This document shows, one piece after another, positions 18,005-27,067 of a stretch of DNA of 64,000 bases. The notes beneath the pieces were generated by a model, which had not been told where the DNA came from, did not search any database, and worked only from the letters and a program-made list of their open reading frames with translations. The position numbers and the translations under genes are program-made. This DNA is from Mucilaginibacter phenanthrenivorans (lineage in GTDB: Bacteria > Bacteroidota > Bacteroidia > Sphingobacteriales > Sphingobacteriaceae). The stretch spans positions 310,001 through 374,000 of the forward strand of contig NZ_JAHVAP010000004.1 in the NCBI RefSeq assembly GCF_024721155.1, in the 5' to 3' direction. Each line of letters opens with the position of its first letter. Position 1 is the first letter of the stretch.

Positions 18005-19315
18005 ATGATTGCACAAATCCTGTTTATCATCATCCTGGCTGCCGCTGTTTACCTGTTCAGTAAAAACGTGGCTAAAATACGGCGCAACATCCTATTGGGT
18101 CGCGCTGCTGACCGTTCTGATAACCCTGCTCTTCGCTGGAAAACAATGGCAAAGATCGCCCTGGGGCAAACCAAGATGGTAAAACGTCCGCTGGCCGCAG
18201 TAATGCACTTTTTTATTTATGTAGGCTTTATCATCATCAATTTAGAGGTGCTGGAGATAATGATAGACGGAATTTTCGGTTCACACCGCATCTTTTCGAA
18301 ACCACTGGGCAGTTTATACGGCTTACTGATTGGCGGCTTCGAAGTATTAGCGGTTTTGGTGCTTACTGCTTGTATAGTTTTCCTAAGCCGGAGAAATATA
18401 GCGCGGTTAAAGCGCTTTAGCGGCACCGAGATGACCGAATGGCCAAAATCCGACGCTAACTATATCCTTATCATCGAAATCCTGTTAATGACCGCCTTTT
18501 TAACCATGAACGCTGCCGACTATAAACTGCAGTTGTTAAACTTCGGTCATTATATAAAGGCGGGCAGCTTCCCGGTAAGTTCTTTGATAAGCCCACTATT
18601 GCCTTCCAGTGCAAACTCGCTCGAACTGATAGAACGCGGTTGCTGGTGGTTCCACATCATTGGCATATTGGCATTTTTGAACTACCTCCCCTACTCCAAG
18701 CATTTTCATATCCTGCTGGCATTTCCAAATACTTACTATTCAAACCTACACCCCAAAGGTGAGTTTTCCAATATGGCATCGGTTACCGGCGAGGTAAAGG
18801 CGATGCTTGACCCTTCGTTTGTTCCAGAGTCCGCAGGTGAGCCGCAGCGATTTGGTGCAAAAGATGTGACCGACCTTACCTGGAAAAACCTGATGGAAGC
18901 TTATACCTGTACCGAATGCGGCAGGTGTACCTCGGTTTGCCCTGCAAACATAACCGGCAAGCTGTTATCGCCCCGAAAAATAATGATGGATACCCGCGAC
19001 CGGATTACCGAGGTCGGAAAAAACATCGACAAACATGGCAAAGACTACGCGGATGACAAAACTTTGCTTGACAACTATATCACCCGCGAAGAGCTTTGGG
19101 CCTGTACTACCTGCAATGCCTGCGTAGAGGCATGCCCGGTTAACATCAACCCGCTTGAAATTATTACCGAAATGCGCCGCTACGTGGTGATGGAAGAATC
19201 ACAAGCACCGGCAAGTCTTAATAATATGTTTGGTAATATGGAAAACAACGGTGCTCCGTGGAAATACAGCCAGGCCGACAGGTTTAATTGGGCTGATAAT
19301 GAAGGTGGACAATAA
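18005..19315 (+). CDS. membrane-anchored 4Fe-4S electron-transfer protein (HdrC-like)
   Basis: This encodes 436 residues. The N-terminal half has about five membrane segments: near residues 1-20, one within AAVMHFFIYVGFIIINLEV, then ones near 105-130, 155-180 and 215-240. The C-terminal half is a ferredoxin-type domain with two clusters, CTECGRCTSVCP near residue 300 and CTTCNACVEACP near residue 367. This is the layout of the membrane subunit of heterodisulphide-reductase-like or GlpC/LutB-like complexes that pass electrons to or from quinones. The CCG-domain partner is encoded at 19791-20579. The physiological donor cannot be read from the sequence. Promoter at 17954-17982. Confidence 0.85.
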   Translation: MIAQILFIIILAAAVYLFSKNVAKIRRNILLGRAADRSDNPALRWKTMAKIALGQTKMVKRPLAAVMHFFIYVGFIIINLEVLEIMIDGIFGSHRIFSKPLGSLYGLLIGGFEVLAVLVLTACIVFLSRRNIARLKRFSGTEMTEWPKSDANYILIIEILLMTAFLTMNAADYKLQLLNFGHYIKAGSFPVSSLISPLLPSSANSLELIERGCWWFHIIGILAFLNYLPYSKHFHILLAFPNTYYSNLHPKGEFSNMASVTGEVKAMLDPSFVPESAGEPQRFGAKDVTDLTWKNLMEAYTCTECGRCTSVCPANITGKLLSPRKIMMDTRDRITEVGKNIDKHGKDYADDKTLLDNYITREELWACTTCNACVEACPVNINPLEIITEMRRYVVMEESQAPASLNNMFGNMENNGAPWKYSQADRFNWADNEGGQ

Positions 19316-19327
19316 CAAGATAAAAAA

Positions 19328-19768
19328 ATGCTACAGGACACAACAACTATAGAATACAAGTACCAATTTTTTATTGAAAGGGTATCTGCCTCCAAAATTG
19401 TTTGGGGATTAAAGAACAAACAAGGCTGGGCAAACTCCAATTCCAATGAAGATGAGGAGATAGGCATAATTCCGTTTTGGTCTGACAGGGCTTACGCCAA
19501 AGCCTGTGCCTGCAACGAATGGAAGGGATACCTACCTACAGAAATTCCGCTGCCGCAGTTCCTTGAAAGCTGGTGCGTTGGCATGGCCGAAGAGGATACC
19601 TTAGCTGGCGTTAACTGGGATGCGAATATGTTCGGAAAGGAAAGCGGCGCATTAGATTTAGCCCTCGACATTCTTAACCAATTAAACACCATTAATTCGG
19701 CCATTACGTTTTTAAATTATAAGAGTATAAACGAGTTTATAACAGAGATCAGTGAACCAATTGATTAG
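19328..19768 (+). CDS. DUF2750 family protein
   Basis: This is a 146-residue soluble protein with the DUF2750 pattern: an early Phe-Trp context (FFIERV, KIVWGLKNKQGW), then IIPFWSDRAYAKA, WKGYLPTEIPLPQFLESW and a Gly-Val-Asn-Trp-Asp segment. The family has no assigned function and is often encoded next to immunity or stress genes. It lies 12 bases after the HdrC-like gene and 22 bases before the HdrB-like gene, so it is probably co-transcribed with them. It has no Cys cluster or membrane segment that would make it an obvious complex subunit. Confidence 0.8.
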   Translation: MLQDTTTIEYKYQFFIERVSASKIVWGLKNKQGWANSNSNEDEEIGIIPFWSDRAYAKACACNEWKGYLPTEIPLPQFLESWCVGMAEEDTLAGVNWDANMFGKESGALDLALDILNQLNTINSAITFLNYKSINEFITEISEPID

Positions 19769-19790
19769 GTTACAAACAAAAGCTTAAACA

Positions 19791-20579
19791 ATGAACCAAA
19801 ATATTCCTACCATGGCCGAAATGGCTGCTGAAGGCAAGCAACCCGAGATTTTGTTTTGGGTTGGGTGCGCAGGCAGTTTTGATGAACGGGCGCAAAGGAT
19901 AACGAGAGATATCTGCAAGATCCTGAACCATGTCGGCATTAGCTTTGCGGTGTTGGGTACTGAAGAAGGTTGTACCGGAGATCCGGCTAAGCGCGCAGGG
20001 AATGAGTTTCTGTTCCAGATGCAGGCCATGGCTAATATCCAGGTGCTGGATGCTTATCAGATAAAAAAGATAGTAACCGGTTGTCCGCATTGTTTCAATA
20101 CCATTAAAAACGAATACCCGGGCCTGGGGGGCAATTATGAAGTGATCCACCATTCGCAGCTTATCCAGCAACTGATTGACGAGGGTAAGCTGAAGGCAGA
20201 AGGCGGCGAAAGCTTTAAAGGTAAAAAAATAACCTACCATGACCCCTGTTATTTAGGCCGGGGCAATGGTGTTTACGAAGCTCCGCGTAAGGCATTGGAA
20301 ATTTTAGATGCCGACCTGGTTGAAATGAAACGGTGCAAAAGCAATGGCCTGTGCTGTGGTGCCGGCGGCGGACAAATGTTTAAGGAGCCCGAAAAAGGAA
20401 ATAAGGACATCAACATCGAGCGGATGGCTGATATTTTAGAAAGCAAAGCCACGGTAGTTGCAGCGGCCTGCCCCTTTTGTATGACCATGCTGCGCGATGG
20501 GGTTAAGCACGAGAATAAAGAACAGGAGATCCAGGTATTAGATATTGCGGAGATAACGGTTAGGGCGAATGGCTTGTAG
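19791..20579 (+). CDS. HdrB-like CCG-domain iron-sulphur protein
   Basis: The 262 residues hold two cysteine-rich CCG domains. The first has WVGCAG and later TGCPHCFN. The second has HDPCYLGRGN, then CCGAGGG, then AACPFCMTM. These bind a non-canonical 4Fe-4S cluster in HdrB, GlpC and LutA-type proteins. The protein is soluble and should dock on the membrane Fe-S subunit encoded at 18005-19315 as a two-subunit oxidoreductase module. Its substrate is unknown. Lactate, glycerol-3-phosphate or disulphide chemistry are family possibilities, but no catalytic partner is nearby. Confidence 0.85.
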   Translation: MNQNIPTMAEMAAEGKQPEILFWVGCAGSFDERAQRITRDICKILNHVGISFAVLGTEEGCTGDPAKRAGNEFLFQMQAMANIQVLDAYQIKKIVTGCPHCFNTIKNEYPGLGGNYEVIHHSQLIQQLIDEGKLKAEGGESFKGKKITYHDPCYLGRGNGVYEAPRKALEILDADLVEMKRCKSNGLCCGAGGGQMFKEPEKGNKDINIERMADILESKATVVAAACPFCMTMLRDGVKHENKEQEIQVLDIAEITVRANGL

Positions 20580-20594
20580 AAGGACAGATATGAG

Positions 20595-20680
20595 TGTTAA
20601 CCCCCTGTTTTTATAAATATCTGGCTATTAATTATTTAAATCAATATTTATCGAAATTATGTTAACCCTGTTAACCCCCT
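20595..20680. repeat. direct repeats of TGTTAACCCCCT
   Basis: The 12-mer TGTTAACCCCCT occurs at 20595-20606 and 20669-20680, and a shorter copy (TGTTAACCCT) directly precedes the second. The element fills the gap between two convergent genes and resembles the other intergenic word arrays in the window. Confidence 0.6.
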
Positions 20681-20722
20681 TTCCGCAATCAGACTAGTCA
20701 GACTCACTTTAAGGCAAAAAGC

Positions 20723-21205
20723 TTATAACCCTTTCGCCTTAAAATAGTCAAAAGCTTGCCTCAGGCTATCCAGGCGTTCAGGTTCCATATTTTTTACGGG
20801 GATATTGAGCACGGTGGTCATACTGTCTACATCGCCTTTGCGGTCGTTTTTAGTTTGGCAGATAATATCGTCGGCCATGGTCTTTAGTTCCAGTATTCCC
20901 TTAGCAGTGCTGCCACTGTAATCCATATCCTTTAAATTATGCAGGTTAAAGGAATAAAACTCCTCTTTCTCTTTGGGGTAGATCTTGCGCAGACGAATGA
21001 ACGCATCAGCAGTCACCGTAAACTCAAACTTCTTTAATTTAGAATCGGTTGACGCGTCGTACGACTGCATCAGGCACTTGTAGGTCCATAACTGCCAGTC
21101 TTCCGTACTTGCGCCGGGCTTAAAGCAATAGCTTATCAGGCCGGCCAGTAACATTGCCACTAACAGGATATTTTTCTTTGTTCCGTACATATCTGATTTA
21201 AACAT
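20723..21205 (-). CDS. small exported protein of unknown function
   Basis: About 160 residues with one N-terminal hydrophobic segment (NILLVAMLLAGLISYCF), so it is exported or membrane-anchored. The rest is charged and mixed helix/strand (LKKFEFTVTADAFIRLRKIY, NLHNLKDMDYSG). I do not recognise the family. ATG 21205 or 21190 is the likely start. A longer frame to 21253 would run into the divergent gene. It shares a 46-base intergenic space with the plus-strand gene starting at 21252. Confidence 0.65.
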   Translation of the reverse strand: MFKSDMYGTKKNILLVAMLLAGLISYCFKPGASTEDWQLWTYKCLMQSYDASTDSKLKKFEFTVTADAFIRLRKIYPKEKEEFYSFNLHNLKDMDYSGSTAKGILELKTMADDIICQTKNDRKGDVDSMTTVLNIPVKNMEPERLDSLRQAFDYFKAKGL

Positions 21206-21251
21206 GACAACAAAATTAAATCCGAAGTTAATAAATTGCATAGCTTTGTGC

Positions 21252-21734
21252 ATGCAATTTTCAGAAAATTCAAGAGTTTGGGTTTACCAGGCCAATAGGA
21301 AACTAACTGATAACGAAGTAGGCGAGATAAAAGTATTGCTGGATAACTTCACCACCGGCTGGACGGCCCACAACAACCAGCTAAAAGCTACTGCCGAAGT
21401 AAGATACAACCGTTTTTTAATTTTGATAGTGGATGAGAGTCAGGCAGGCGCCAGCGGCTGTTCCATCGATAAGTCGGTTCATTTTATGCAGCAGATAGAA
21501 TCGCATTTTAAGATCAACCTGTTCGACCGCTTTAACCTGGCCTACCGTGAGGGCAATGAAGTATTATCTGCTCCCCGCCATGAATTTGAAGAAAAACTAA
21601 AACAACGCGACATCAATACCAATACCATCGTATTTAACAATATGGTGCAAAACTTAAGTGAGCTCAACAGCAAATGGGAAGTGCCGTTTAAGGATAGCTG
21701 GCATATACAATTGTTTGGGAACCTGGTAGCATAA
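21252..21734 (+). CDS. conserved Bacteroidota protein of unknown role (often mis-named ABC transporter ATPase)
   Basis: About 160 residues starting MQFSENSRVWVYQANR, which resembles a conserved Bacteroidota family that carries the automatic label 'ABC transporter ATPase' but has no Walker motifs. The end (WHIQLFGNLVA) is typical of it as I recall. I chose ATG 21252. The frame is open further upstream, but the upstream part is not family-like. A TAGCTTTG box at 21241-21248 ends three bases before this ATG, so the transcript may have almost no leader. Soluble, no signal peptide, function unknown. Confidence 0.7.
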   Translation: MQFSENSRVWVYQANRKLTDNEVGEIKVLLDNFTTGWTAHNNQLKATAEVRYNRFLILIVDESQAGASGCSIDKSVHFMQQIESHFKINLFDRFNLAYREGNEVLSAPRHEFEEKLKQRDINTNTIVFNNMVQNLSELNSKWEVPFKDSWHIQLFGNLVA

Positions 21735-21763
21735 AAAGTTCATAGCTGAATTTGGCGTGTCGG

Positions 21764-22516
21764 CTATAGCCCTAACCTGGTTTTAAGGTCTTCGCCGTAT
21801 GAACGCCCCGAACTAATCCTTGATCCGGCTGTATTACTCATCACAAACACAAAAGCGCCATTAAAACCCTTTCTTATTTCTTTTATATGATCTGTGTTTA
21901 TAATGGCCCCTCTGTGAATACGAATAAACTGTTCCGGAAGTTTCTCTTCCAATGCCGATAATGTGTATTCGGTAAGATGCTTTTTACCGTCGGCAGTATG
22001 CAGAAAAACGTATTTATCTTCCGCTTCAATATAAACAATATCGGCAAGTTTAATCAGCAATATTTTATCACCTATTTTAACGGTAAGAGTTTTGCTGACG
22101 GTTTTTATTTGCAGCTGCCGCATTAATTCCTGCAATGGCAACGGGGCCGGTGCAGCACTAAACTGGTGTAATTTTTTTATAGTTTTTTCAAGGCGCTCCT
22201 TTTCCACCGGCTTCAACAGGTAATCTATCGATCCTTCTTCAAAAGCTTTTATGGCATACTGGTCATAGGCGGTGGTGAATACTACCCTTGGCGGCTGCGC
22301 CAGTCTTGCCAACATTTCAAACCCGTTTAAAACGGGCATTTCTATATCCAGGAAAACCAGGTCGGGCTTTAGCCGGGTAATTAGCTGCAACCCTTCGGCG
22401 CCGTTTTCGGCTTCGTCAATTATATCAAATTCGTCGTAGACCTTTAACAGGCGCTTTAAACGTTGGCGCGCCAGCTCCTCGTCATCAATAATTATCGTTT
22501 TCCAGTTAGCGCTCAT
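21764..22516 (-). CDS. LytTR-type response regulator
   Basis: This 250-residue regulator has a receiver domain (IIIDDEELARQRL, phospho-acceptor D57 in FLDIEM, then the conserved Lys in LLKPVEKE) followed by a LytTR DNA-binding domain (GDKILLIKLADIVYIEAEDK, FIRIHRGAIINTDHI). The start overlaps the end of the sensor kinase gene by 11 bases, so the pair is translationally coupled. It is the last gene of the TonB receptor-TPR-kinase-regulator operon and probably controls genes for envelope functions, possibly its own operon. Confidence 0.9.
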   Translation of the reverse strand: MSANWKTIIIDDEELARQRLKRLLKVYDEFDIIDEAENGAEGLQLITRLKPDLVFLDIEMPVLNGFEMLARLAQPPRVVFTTAYDQYAIKAFEEGSIDYLLKPVEKERLEKTIKKLHQFSAAPAPLPLQELMRQLQIKTVSKTLTVKIGDKILLIKLADIVYIEAEDKYVFLHTADGKKHLTEYTLSALEEKLPEQFIRIHRGAIINTDHIKEIRKGFNGAFVFVMSNTAGSRISSGRSYGEDLKTRLGL

Positions 22517-23576
22517 TTTTATAGGGTATTATAATCTTTATACTTTTTTCGGGCAGGTTGTTGATTTTTATCTCGTATCCTTCGCCATAAAGCAACTCCA
22601 GCTTATCATAAGTGCTTTGCAGCCCGTAGCCGATATTCAGCTCATCCGGGAAGGGTATGCCATTATCGGCGACGCTTACTATAAGATTCTTCTCATCGCC
22701 TGTTATATCTACGTCAAGGCGCCCATCTGCTATAGCGTCTTTTAAGCCATGTTTAAGGGCATTTTCAACCAATGGCTGCACCAGGAACCGGGGGAGCAAC
22801 ATTTCCTCTATACCAGGCGCAACCTTCAAGCTAAACTGAATCCGCTTGCCAAAACGTATTTTTTCAATATCCAGGTAGGTATTTAATATTTCGATTTCCT
22901 CCTTGACCGTAGCAAAACTTTCCTGCATGGAGTTGATGCTGTACCTGAAAAGTTTTGAAAGTTTCAGCGTCATATCTTCGGCTTTATCCGGATCCTCGTG
23001 TATCAGGCTGGCAATAGAATTAAGTGCATTATACAAAAAGTGCGGGTTTATTTTTGATTGCAGTGTTTGCAGCTCCGCCTGGGTTTTAAGCTGGTTTACT
23101 TTTGCAAGGTCAAGCTCTTTTGCTTTTAGTAGCGATTGCATATTCATTTTTTGTGCCTGGTACAACAGCAGTATCGAACTGACTACAATTACTACAAAGG
23201 CATTAAATGTATAGTCGGTCAAGCTATCTTTAAAACAAAAACGCTTGTTAAATGCCCACCAAATAACCAGGTGTGAAAGTTCGGTCCCAATAAACATACC
23301 CACAAGGCAGCAGCAATAAAAGCCGGCAACAAACTTCCAAAAACTTGTTGTTTTCGGCCTTAAAAAGTGTTCGTAAATAAATACGCTGTTGGTAATGCTA
23401 AGTGTTATCGTGCAGCTATACAGAATATTGATAAAGGCATTCTGCCATAAAAAGCCGCGGACATCATATACACCATGAATAACAGTTAAAATAGCCCCCA
23501 CGCTTAGCCCGATACCCCCGTATTTCAGGTTGGCCCACATTAAATTCCCCTCTTTAAAACCTATTTCCTTATCCAT
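22506..23576 (-). CDS. LytS-type sensor histidine kinase
   Basis: The 356 residues begin with about four membrane segments (to residue 140). A coiled linker and the His-kinase domain of the LytS/YehU class follow, with phospho-acceptor H179 in INPHFLYNALNS, then the N box LVQPLVENALKHG and the G1 box VADNG. No separate ligand-binding domain is seen, so the signal is probably sensed in the membrane. It is coupled to the LytTR regulator by an 11-base overlap. An in-frame Met at residue 13 is an alternative start. Confidence 0.9.
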   Translation of the reverse strand: MDKEIGFKEGNLMWANLKYGGIGLSVGAILTVIHGVYDVRGFLWQNAFINILYSCTITLSITNSVFIYEHFLRPKTTSFWKFVAGFYCCCLVGMFIGTELSHLVIWWAFNKRFCFKDSLTDYTFNAFVVIVVSSILLLYQAQKMNMQSLLKAKELDLAKVNQLKTQAELQTLQSKINPHFLYNALNSIASLIHEDPDKAEDMTLKLSKLFRYSINSMQESFATVKEEIEILNTYLDIEKIRFGKRIQFSLKVAPGIEEMLLPRFLVQPLVENALKHGLKDAIADGRLDVDITGDEKNLIVSVADNGIPFPDELNIGYGLQSTYDKLELLYGEGYEIKINNLPEKSIKIIIPYKNER

Positions 23577-23631
23577 CGTCTTCGCTAAATAAACATGGCA
23601 TAAATTACAAATTTTAGTTCAGCTATCGGCC

Positions 23632-24273
23632 TTAATTACATTGCTGCAATAATGCCTGGCAACGGCGTGCACCCCATGCTGGCTCAAACCCCGATGCCTT
23701 TTGGTTTTTATATTTATCGGCAGCGGTTGTTAAAATATCTTTAGCTTTTGCCTTACCGCCGCCAAATGCTTCGGGGGTATAAAATGTATTCTGCCCTTTT
23801 ACCAGGTAGGCACGCGGATTTTCGGGGTCAATAGCCAGGGCTTTTTCAAGCAGTGCATTTGCTTTTGGTATCATGGTCATAGCGCGCTGCTGCGAAAATA
23901 CCGACATCTTCATAAAAGTGATGTAGCCTTCCAAAACCAACACTTCGCTGTTTGCGGGTTTTAAGGCATCCGCTTTTTCGGCATAGCTCATGGCTTTATC
24001 ATACAAGGCGTCTTTGGTATCACTGTCCTGCTTACCCAGTATAGCAGCATGCAGGTTACAAAATCCGGCATAATATTGCGGCAGCCATTGTTTTGTTTCG
24101 GAAGCGGCAATCCGTTCAAAAAAGTTTGCGACGGCTGCAAATTGTTCTGATGTGCTGGCGCTATCAATTAGGGCCATACCTTTTTGCATGGCGGCGGTGT
24201 ACTTGTCACTGTTTTGTGCCTTTACCGAAAATGTGATGATTAAAAGAACGATGCATAATTTTAACGTTTTCAT
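23632..24273 (-). CDS. exported TPR-like protein
   Basis: A signal peptide (about 19 residues, ending VKAQ) is followed by a helical protein with TPR-like repeats, for example LYDKAMSYAEKADALKPAN and LLEKALAIDPENPRAYLVKG. The protein should be periplasmic and scaffold other proteins. It follows the TonB receptor gene by 27 bases and precedes the sensor kinase gene by 55 bases, so it belongs to the same operon and may link receptor and kinase. That link is inference. Confidence 0.8.
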   Translation of the reverse strand: MKTLKLCIVLLIITFSVKAQNSDKYTAAMQKGMALIDSASTSEQFAAVANFFERIAASETKQWLPQYYAGFCNLHAAILGKQDSDTKDALYDKAMSYAEKADALKPANSEVLVLEGYITFMKMSVFSQQRAMTMIPKANALLEKALAIDPENPRAYLVKGQNTFYTPEAFGGGKAKAKDILTTAADKYKNQKASGFEPAWGARRCQALLQQCN

Positions 24274-24300
24274 GTTGTTTGATTTTATGATGAATAATTT

Positions 24301-26445
24301 TTAATGATTAAATGTATTATCGCCTATAGTTACTAGTAGCCCAAACAGGTAATTGCGTTTGGCAGCAGGATAGATGGGCTCGCGGATGCTGCCATTGGAC
24401 GGGTAGTTATAGCCATAGACATTATTAAAGCCAGGGATGTTATTTACCGACACATACACCACGGCGAACTGTTTAAAAAGCCTGGTGAGGTAGCTGAGGT
24501 TCATGCTCAGGTTATTGTAGGCTTTCGTTTTGTCCGACAAAAAATCAGGATTGTTCGGGTTATAGTAGGTGCGGCCGCTCGAAAATGCATAAGCGGTACT
24601 TAGCTCCGATTTAATTGCCGGGATATATTGCTTGTAAACCACGTTGAGCGTGTGTTTAGCCGCAAACGGCGGTGTCGCCTGAATAGGATAATTGCGAAAA
24701 TCGCGCTTGGTATCCAGGTATGAATAAGAGATATAGTAGTCCCCGCCCGGGATGCTTTGTTTGTCGCGCCAAAAAACATCTATCCCTTTTGCATAGCCAT
24801 CGCCGCCGTTAAACAGGTTGCTATAGTTATTTACCGCATAAGTTTTCGGGAATCCATCATAATCGTATTTGGTAAGATCAGCATATTGTTTATAAAAAGC
24901 CTCAACGCGGAAGGTAAGTCCACTGGTTAAATACTGGTAATTCAGCAGGTAATGTGTAGCTTTTTCGTAACCCAATTGGTGACTTTGCAGCAGGTAGGTA
25001 TCATCTGGGTTTTGATAAAAAATGCCGTATGCCATTGATACCTGGCTGTGGGTGCCGGTTTTAACGGCCAGCGATGTGCGCGGGGCAAGGTTCCAATCTC
25101 CCAGATACGATGAATGCTCGGCCCTGCCGCCTAAACGCATCACGATATTATCGCTTAAAAAAATCTCGCCTTCGGTAAAGGCTGCCTGCAAATTATCATT
25201 GAATGAGCGGCTTTGGTCGTTCCAGCCTTCCAGGGCACCGTTTTGGTAGGCTTCGGCACCAGCCCGTAGTAATGAGCGCTGGCCCAGGTAACGTGTTAGT
25301 GTAAAACGCCCCTGCAACAAGTGATCATTTTTCCGAAAGTTATTTGAATCGAGCCTGCCGCTTTCGTGGGTATTACTGTATGAAGCGCCGGCCTGGATCC
25401 GCCAGTCGGCGTTTAAATAATCCTGGTACGTTAAATTAGTGTAGTTGTTTTTGTTATGATCAATAACGTGGATAAAGCCTGCTGAATCGGGATTATCGGC
25501 AAAAAGCGAAACATCATTATTACTGTATTGCGAAAATACTTTCAGCATACTGCTTTTCGTGGGTTTCCATTTGTATTGAATATTGCCGGTTTTTTCAATG
25601 GGTGCCTTGTCCCAGTTTATGTTTTGTTTAAAAACTGAGTAGCTAGGCGACAGGTTGTAATAAACGCCACCCACGGTAAGCGAACTATTTTCAAACCTTT
25701 CGGTATGCGCAGCGCCGAAGCCTACGGTAAGTACTGAAAACTCCGTGGATGTTTTTTCGGCCAGGTCTTTAGTTTCCAATAACAGGGCTGATGACAAGGC
25801 CTGCCCGTATTGTGCAGAGTAGCCGCCTGATGAAAATGTTGTGCCCTTGAAGAGGAAAGGCGAAAACCTGCTCCGTGACGAGATATCGGGCAACTGGCTG
25901 CTAAACGGACTTTTCACCAGCATACCGTCAAAATAAGTGCGCGTTTCAGCGGCCGAGCCGCCACGTACAAACAGGCCGTTTTCACTAAAGGCCTGGCTGG
26001 TACCGGGTAAGGTTTGCAGGGCGGCAACAATATCGGCAACGGCACCCGCAGTAGTGGCAATATCAATGGACGACAGCACCGCGCCTTTTTTGGCATCTCC
26101 GGTTTCGATAGTGCCTGCGGTAATTGTTACAGCATTTAACTCGCTTACAGCTTCTTTAATGATTAAGCTGAGGTTTAAAGGTTTTCCGTCGAGGATTATG
26201 GCTATACTGTCAGGCTTAAAGCCGATAGTTACGTAATGAAGCATATGCGTACCTGTTTCGGCTGTAGTGAAAGCAAAGCGCCCGGCAGTATCTGTGGATG
26301 CACCGTCGTAAGTATTAACAAGGGTGATGTTTACGCCCGGTATCGTTTTTCCATTTGAAGTTTTAATTACGCCGGAAACCCGGGTTTGTGCGAAAGGTGA
26401 AAAGCTGCTGATGATTAGGACAATTAGGTAAATATATTTTTTCAT
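24301..26445 (-). CDS. TonB-dependent outer-membrane receptor with N-terminal carboxypeptidase-like domain
   Basis: The 714 residues start with a signal peptide. A carboxypeptidase-regulatory-like domain follows (VSGVIKTSNGKTIPGVNITL through TAETGTHMLHYVTIGF), then a plug domain (LPGTSQAFSENGLFVRGGSA, about residues 115-200) and a long barrel of aromatic-rich strands ending near NYLFGLLVTIGDN. It lacks the SusC-type length of about 1000 residues and there is no SusD partner, so a small ligand such as a metal complex or peptide is more likely than a glycan. It is the first gene of a four-gene operon with a TPR protein, a LytS kinase and a LytTR regulator, suggesting that ligand uptake and sensing are linked. 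Confidence 0.88.
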   Translation of the reverse strand: MKKYIYLIVLIISSFSPFAQTRVSGVIKTSNGKTIPGVNITLVNTYDGASTDTAGRFAFTTAETGTHMLHYVTIGFKPDSIAIILDGKPLNLSLIIKEAVSELNAVTITAGTIETGDAKKGAVLSSIDIATTAGAVADIVAALQTLPGTSQAFSENGLFVRGGSAAETRTYFDGMLVKSPFSSQLPDISSRSRFSPFLFKGTTFSSGGYSAQYGQALSSALLLETKDLAEKTSTEFSVLTVGFGAAHTERFENSSLTVGGVYYNLSPSYSVFKQNINWDKAPIEKTGNIQYKWKPTKSSMLKVFSQYSNNDVSLFADNPDSAGFIHVIDHNKNNYTNLTYQDYLNADWRIQAGASYSNTHESGRLDSNNFRKNDHLLQGRFTLTRYLGQRSLLRAGAEAYQNGALEGWNDQSRSFNDNLQAAFTEGEIFLSDNIVMRLGGRAEHSSYLGDWNLAPRTSLAVKTGTHSQVSMAYGIFYQNPDDTYLLQSHQLGYEKATHYLLNYQYLTSGLTFRVEAFYKQYADLTKYDYDGFPKTYAVNNYSNLFNGGDGYAKGIDVFWRDKQSIPGGDYYISYSYLDTKRDFRNYPIQATPPFAAKHTLNVVYKQYIPAIKSELSTAYAFSSGRTYYNPNNPDFLSDKTKAYNNLSMNLSYLTRLFKQFAVVYVSVNNIPGFNNVYGYNYPSNGSIREPIYPAAKRNYLFGLLVTIGDNTFNH

Positions 26446-26564
26446 ATTCCGTTCCTGGTTGACATATCAAAAATGCCGTGAAACAGTGCTGAAACTAAGA
26501 GAATGCAGACGAGTGGTTGATTTTGTGTGATGAACGGTGTGAATAGCCGATAGCGTATCCCAAT

Positions 26565-26594
26565 TTGAAAATGCAGGAGAGTCATTTAACTTTG
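26565..26594 (+). promoter_or_regulatory. Bacteroidota promoter upstream of the YciI-like gene
   Basis: TTG at 26565-26567 and TAACTTTG at 26587-26594 are separated by 19 bases, matching the -33/-7 consensus. The predicted 5' leader before ATG 26692 is about 90 bases, and I see no riboswitch-like fold in it. Confidence 0.65.
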
Positions 26595-26691
26595 TACAAT
26601 ACAATTTTTGAAGGGCTACCGGCCCTGAAGAAAAGCCGCAGCAAGAGCGAAGTGTATACAAATATTTTAACTATCAATAAATAAACATAAT

Positions 26692-26979
26692 ATGTTCATC
26701 ATCAATCTCACCTATATCGTTCCCCTCGAAGAACTTGACCAGCACATGGCGGCGCATGTTAAATACCTGCATAAATATTACGATAAAAATATTTTTGTAG
26801 CATCTGGCAGGAAGGTGCCGCGCACCGGCGGGATCATATTAGCCCTGGCTGAAAGCAAAGCAATTGTTGAAGAAATAATTAAAGAAGATCCTTTCTATAA
26901 ATATGAGCTGGCAGAATTCGATATTACCGAATTTTTAACCTCCCAATATCATCCCGATCTAAAAAATTTGCTGGGTTAG
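26692..26979 (+). CDS. YciI family protein
   Basis: This 95-residue protein has the YciI fold pattern: MFIINLTYIVPLEE, a conserved His in the AAHVKYLHKYY helix, then a Gly-rich strand (TGGIILALAESKA) and EEIIKEDPFYKYELAEFDI with the DPF motif. Family members are small ferredoxin-like-fold proteins of uncertain enzymatic role. It is a single gene with its own promoter at 26565-26594 and ends in a word-array gap before a convergent esterase gene. Confidence 0.85.
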   Translation: MFIINLTYIVPLEELDQHMAAHVKYLHKYYDKNIFVASGRKVPRTGGIILALAESKAIVEEIIKEDPFYKYELAEFDITEFLTSQYHPDLKNLLG

Positions 26980-27030
26980 ATTTTTATAATTGGCAGGTAA
27001 AGGATTTACGTTTTAAAAACTAAATCTGAA

Positions 27031-27067
27031 ATCAACTAATCTCCGGTCTCTAACCTCTGATCACTAA
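27031..27067. repeat. GATTAGAGA-type word array touching the esterase stop codon
   Basis: Degenerate copies of CTAATCTC/TCTCTAA run up to and into the minus-strand stop codon at 27064-27066. The 17-mer TAATCTCCGGTCTCTAA at 27037-27053 recurs exactly at 47124-47140. Confidence 0.7.

Noticed and set aside
26467..26661. 64-codon minus-strand frame upstream of the YciI-like gene
   Set aside because: Overlaps the predicted promoter of the plus-strand gene and shows no known motif.
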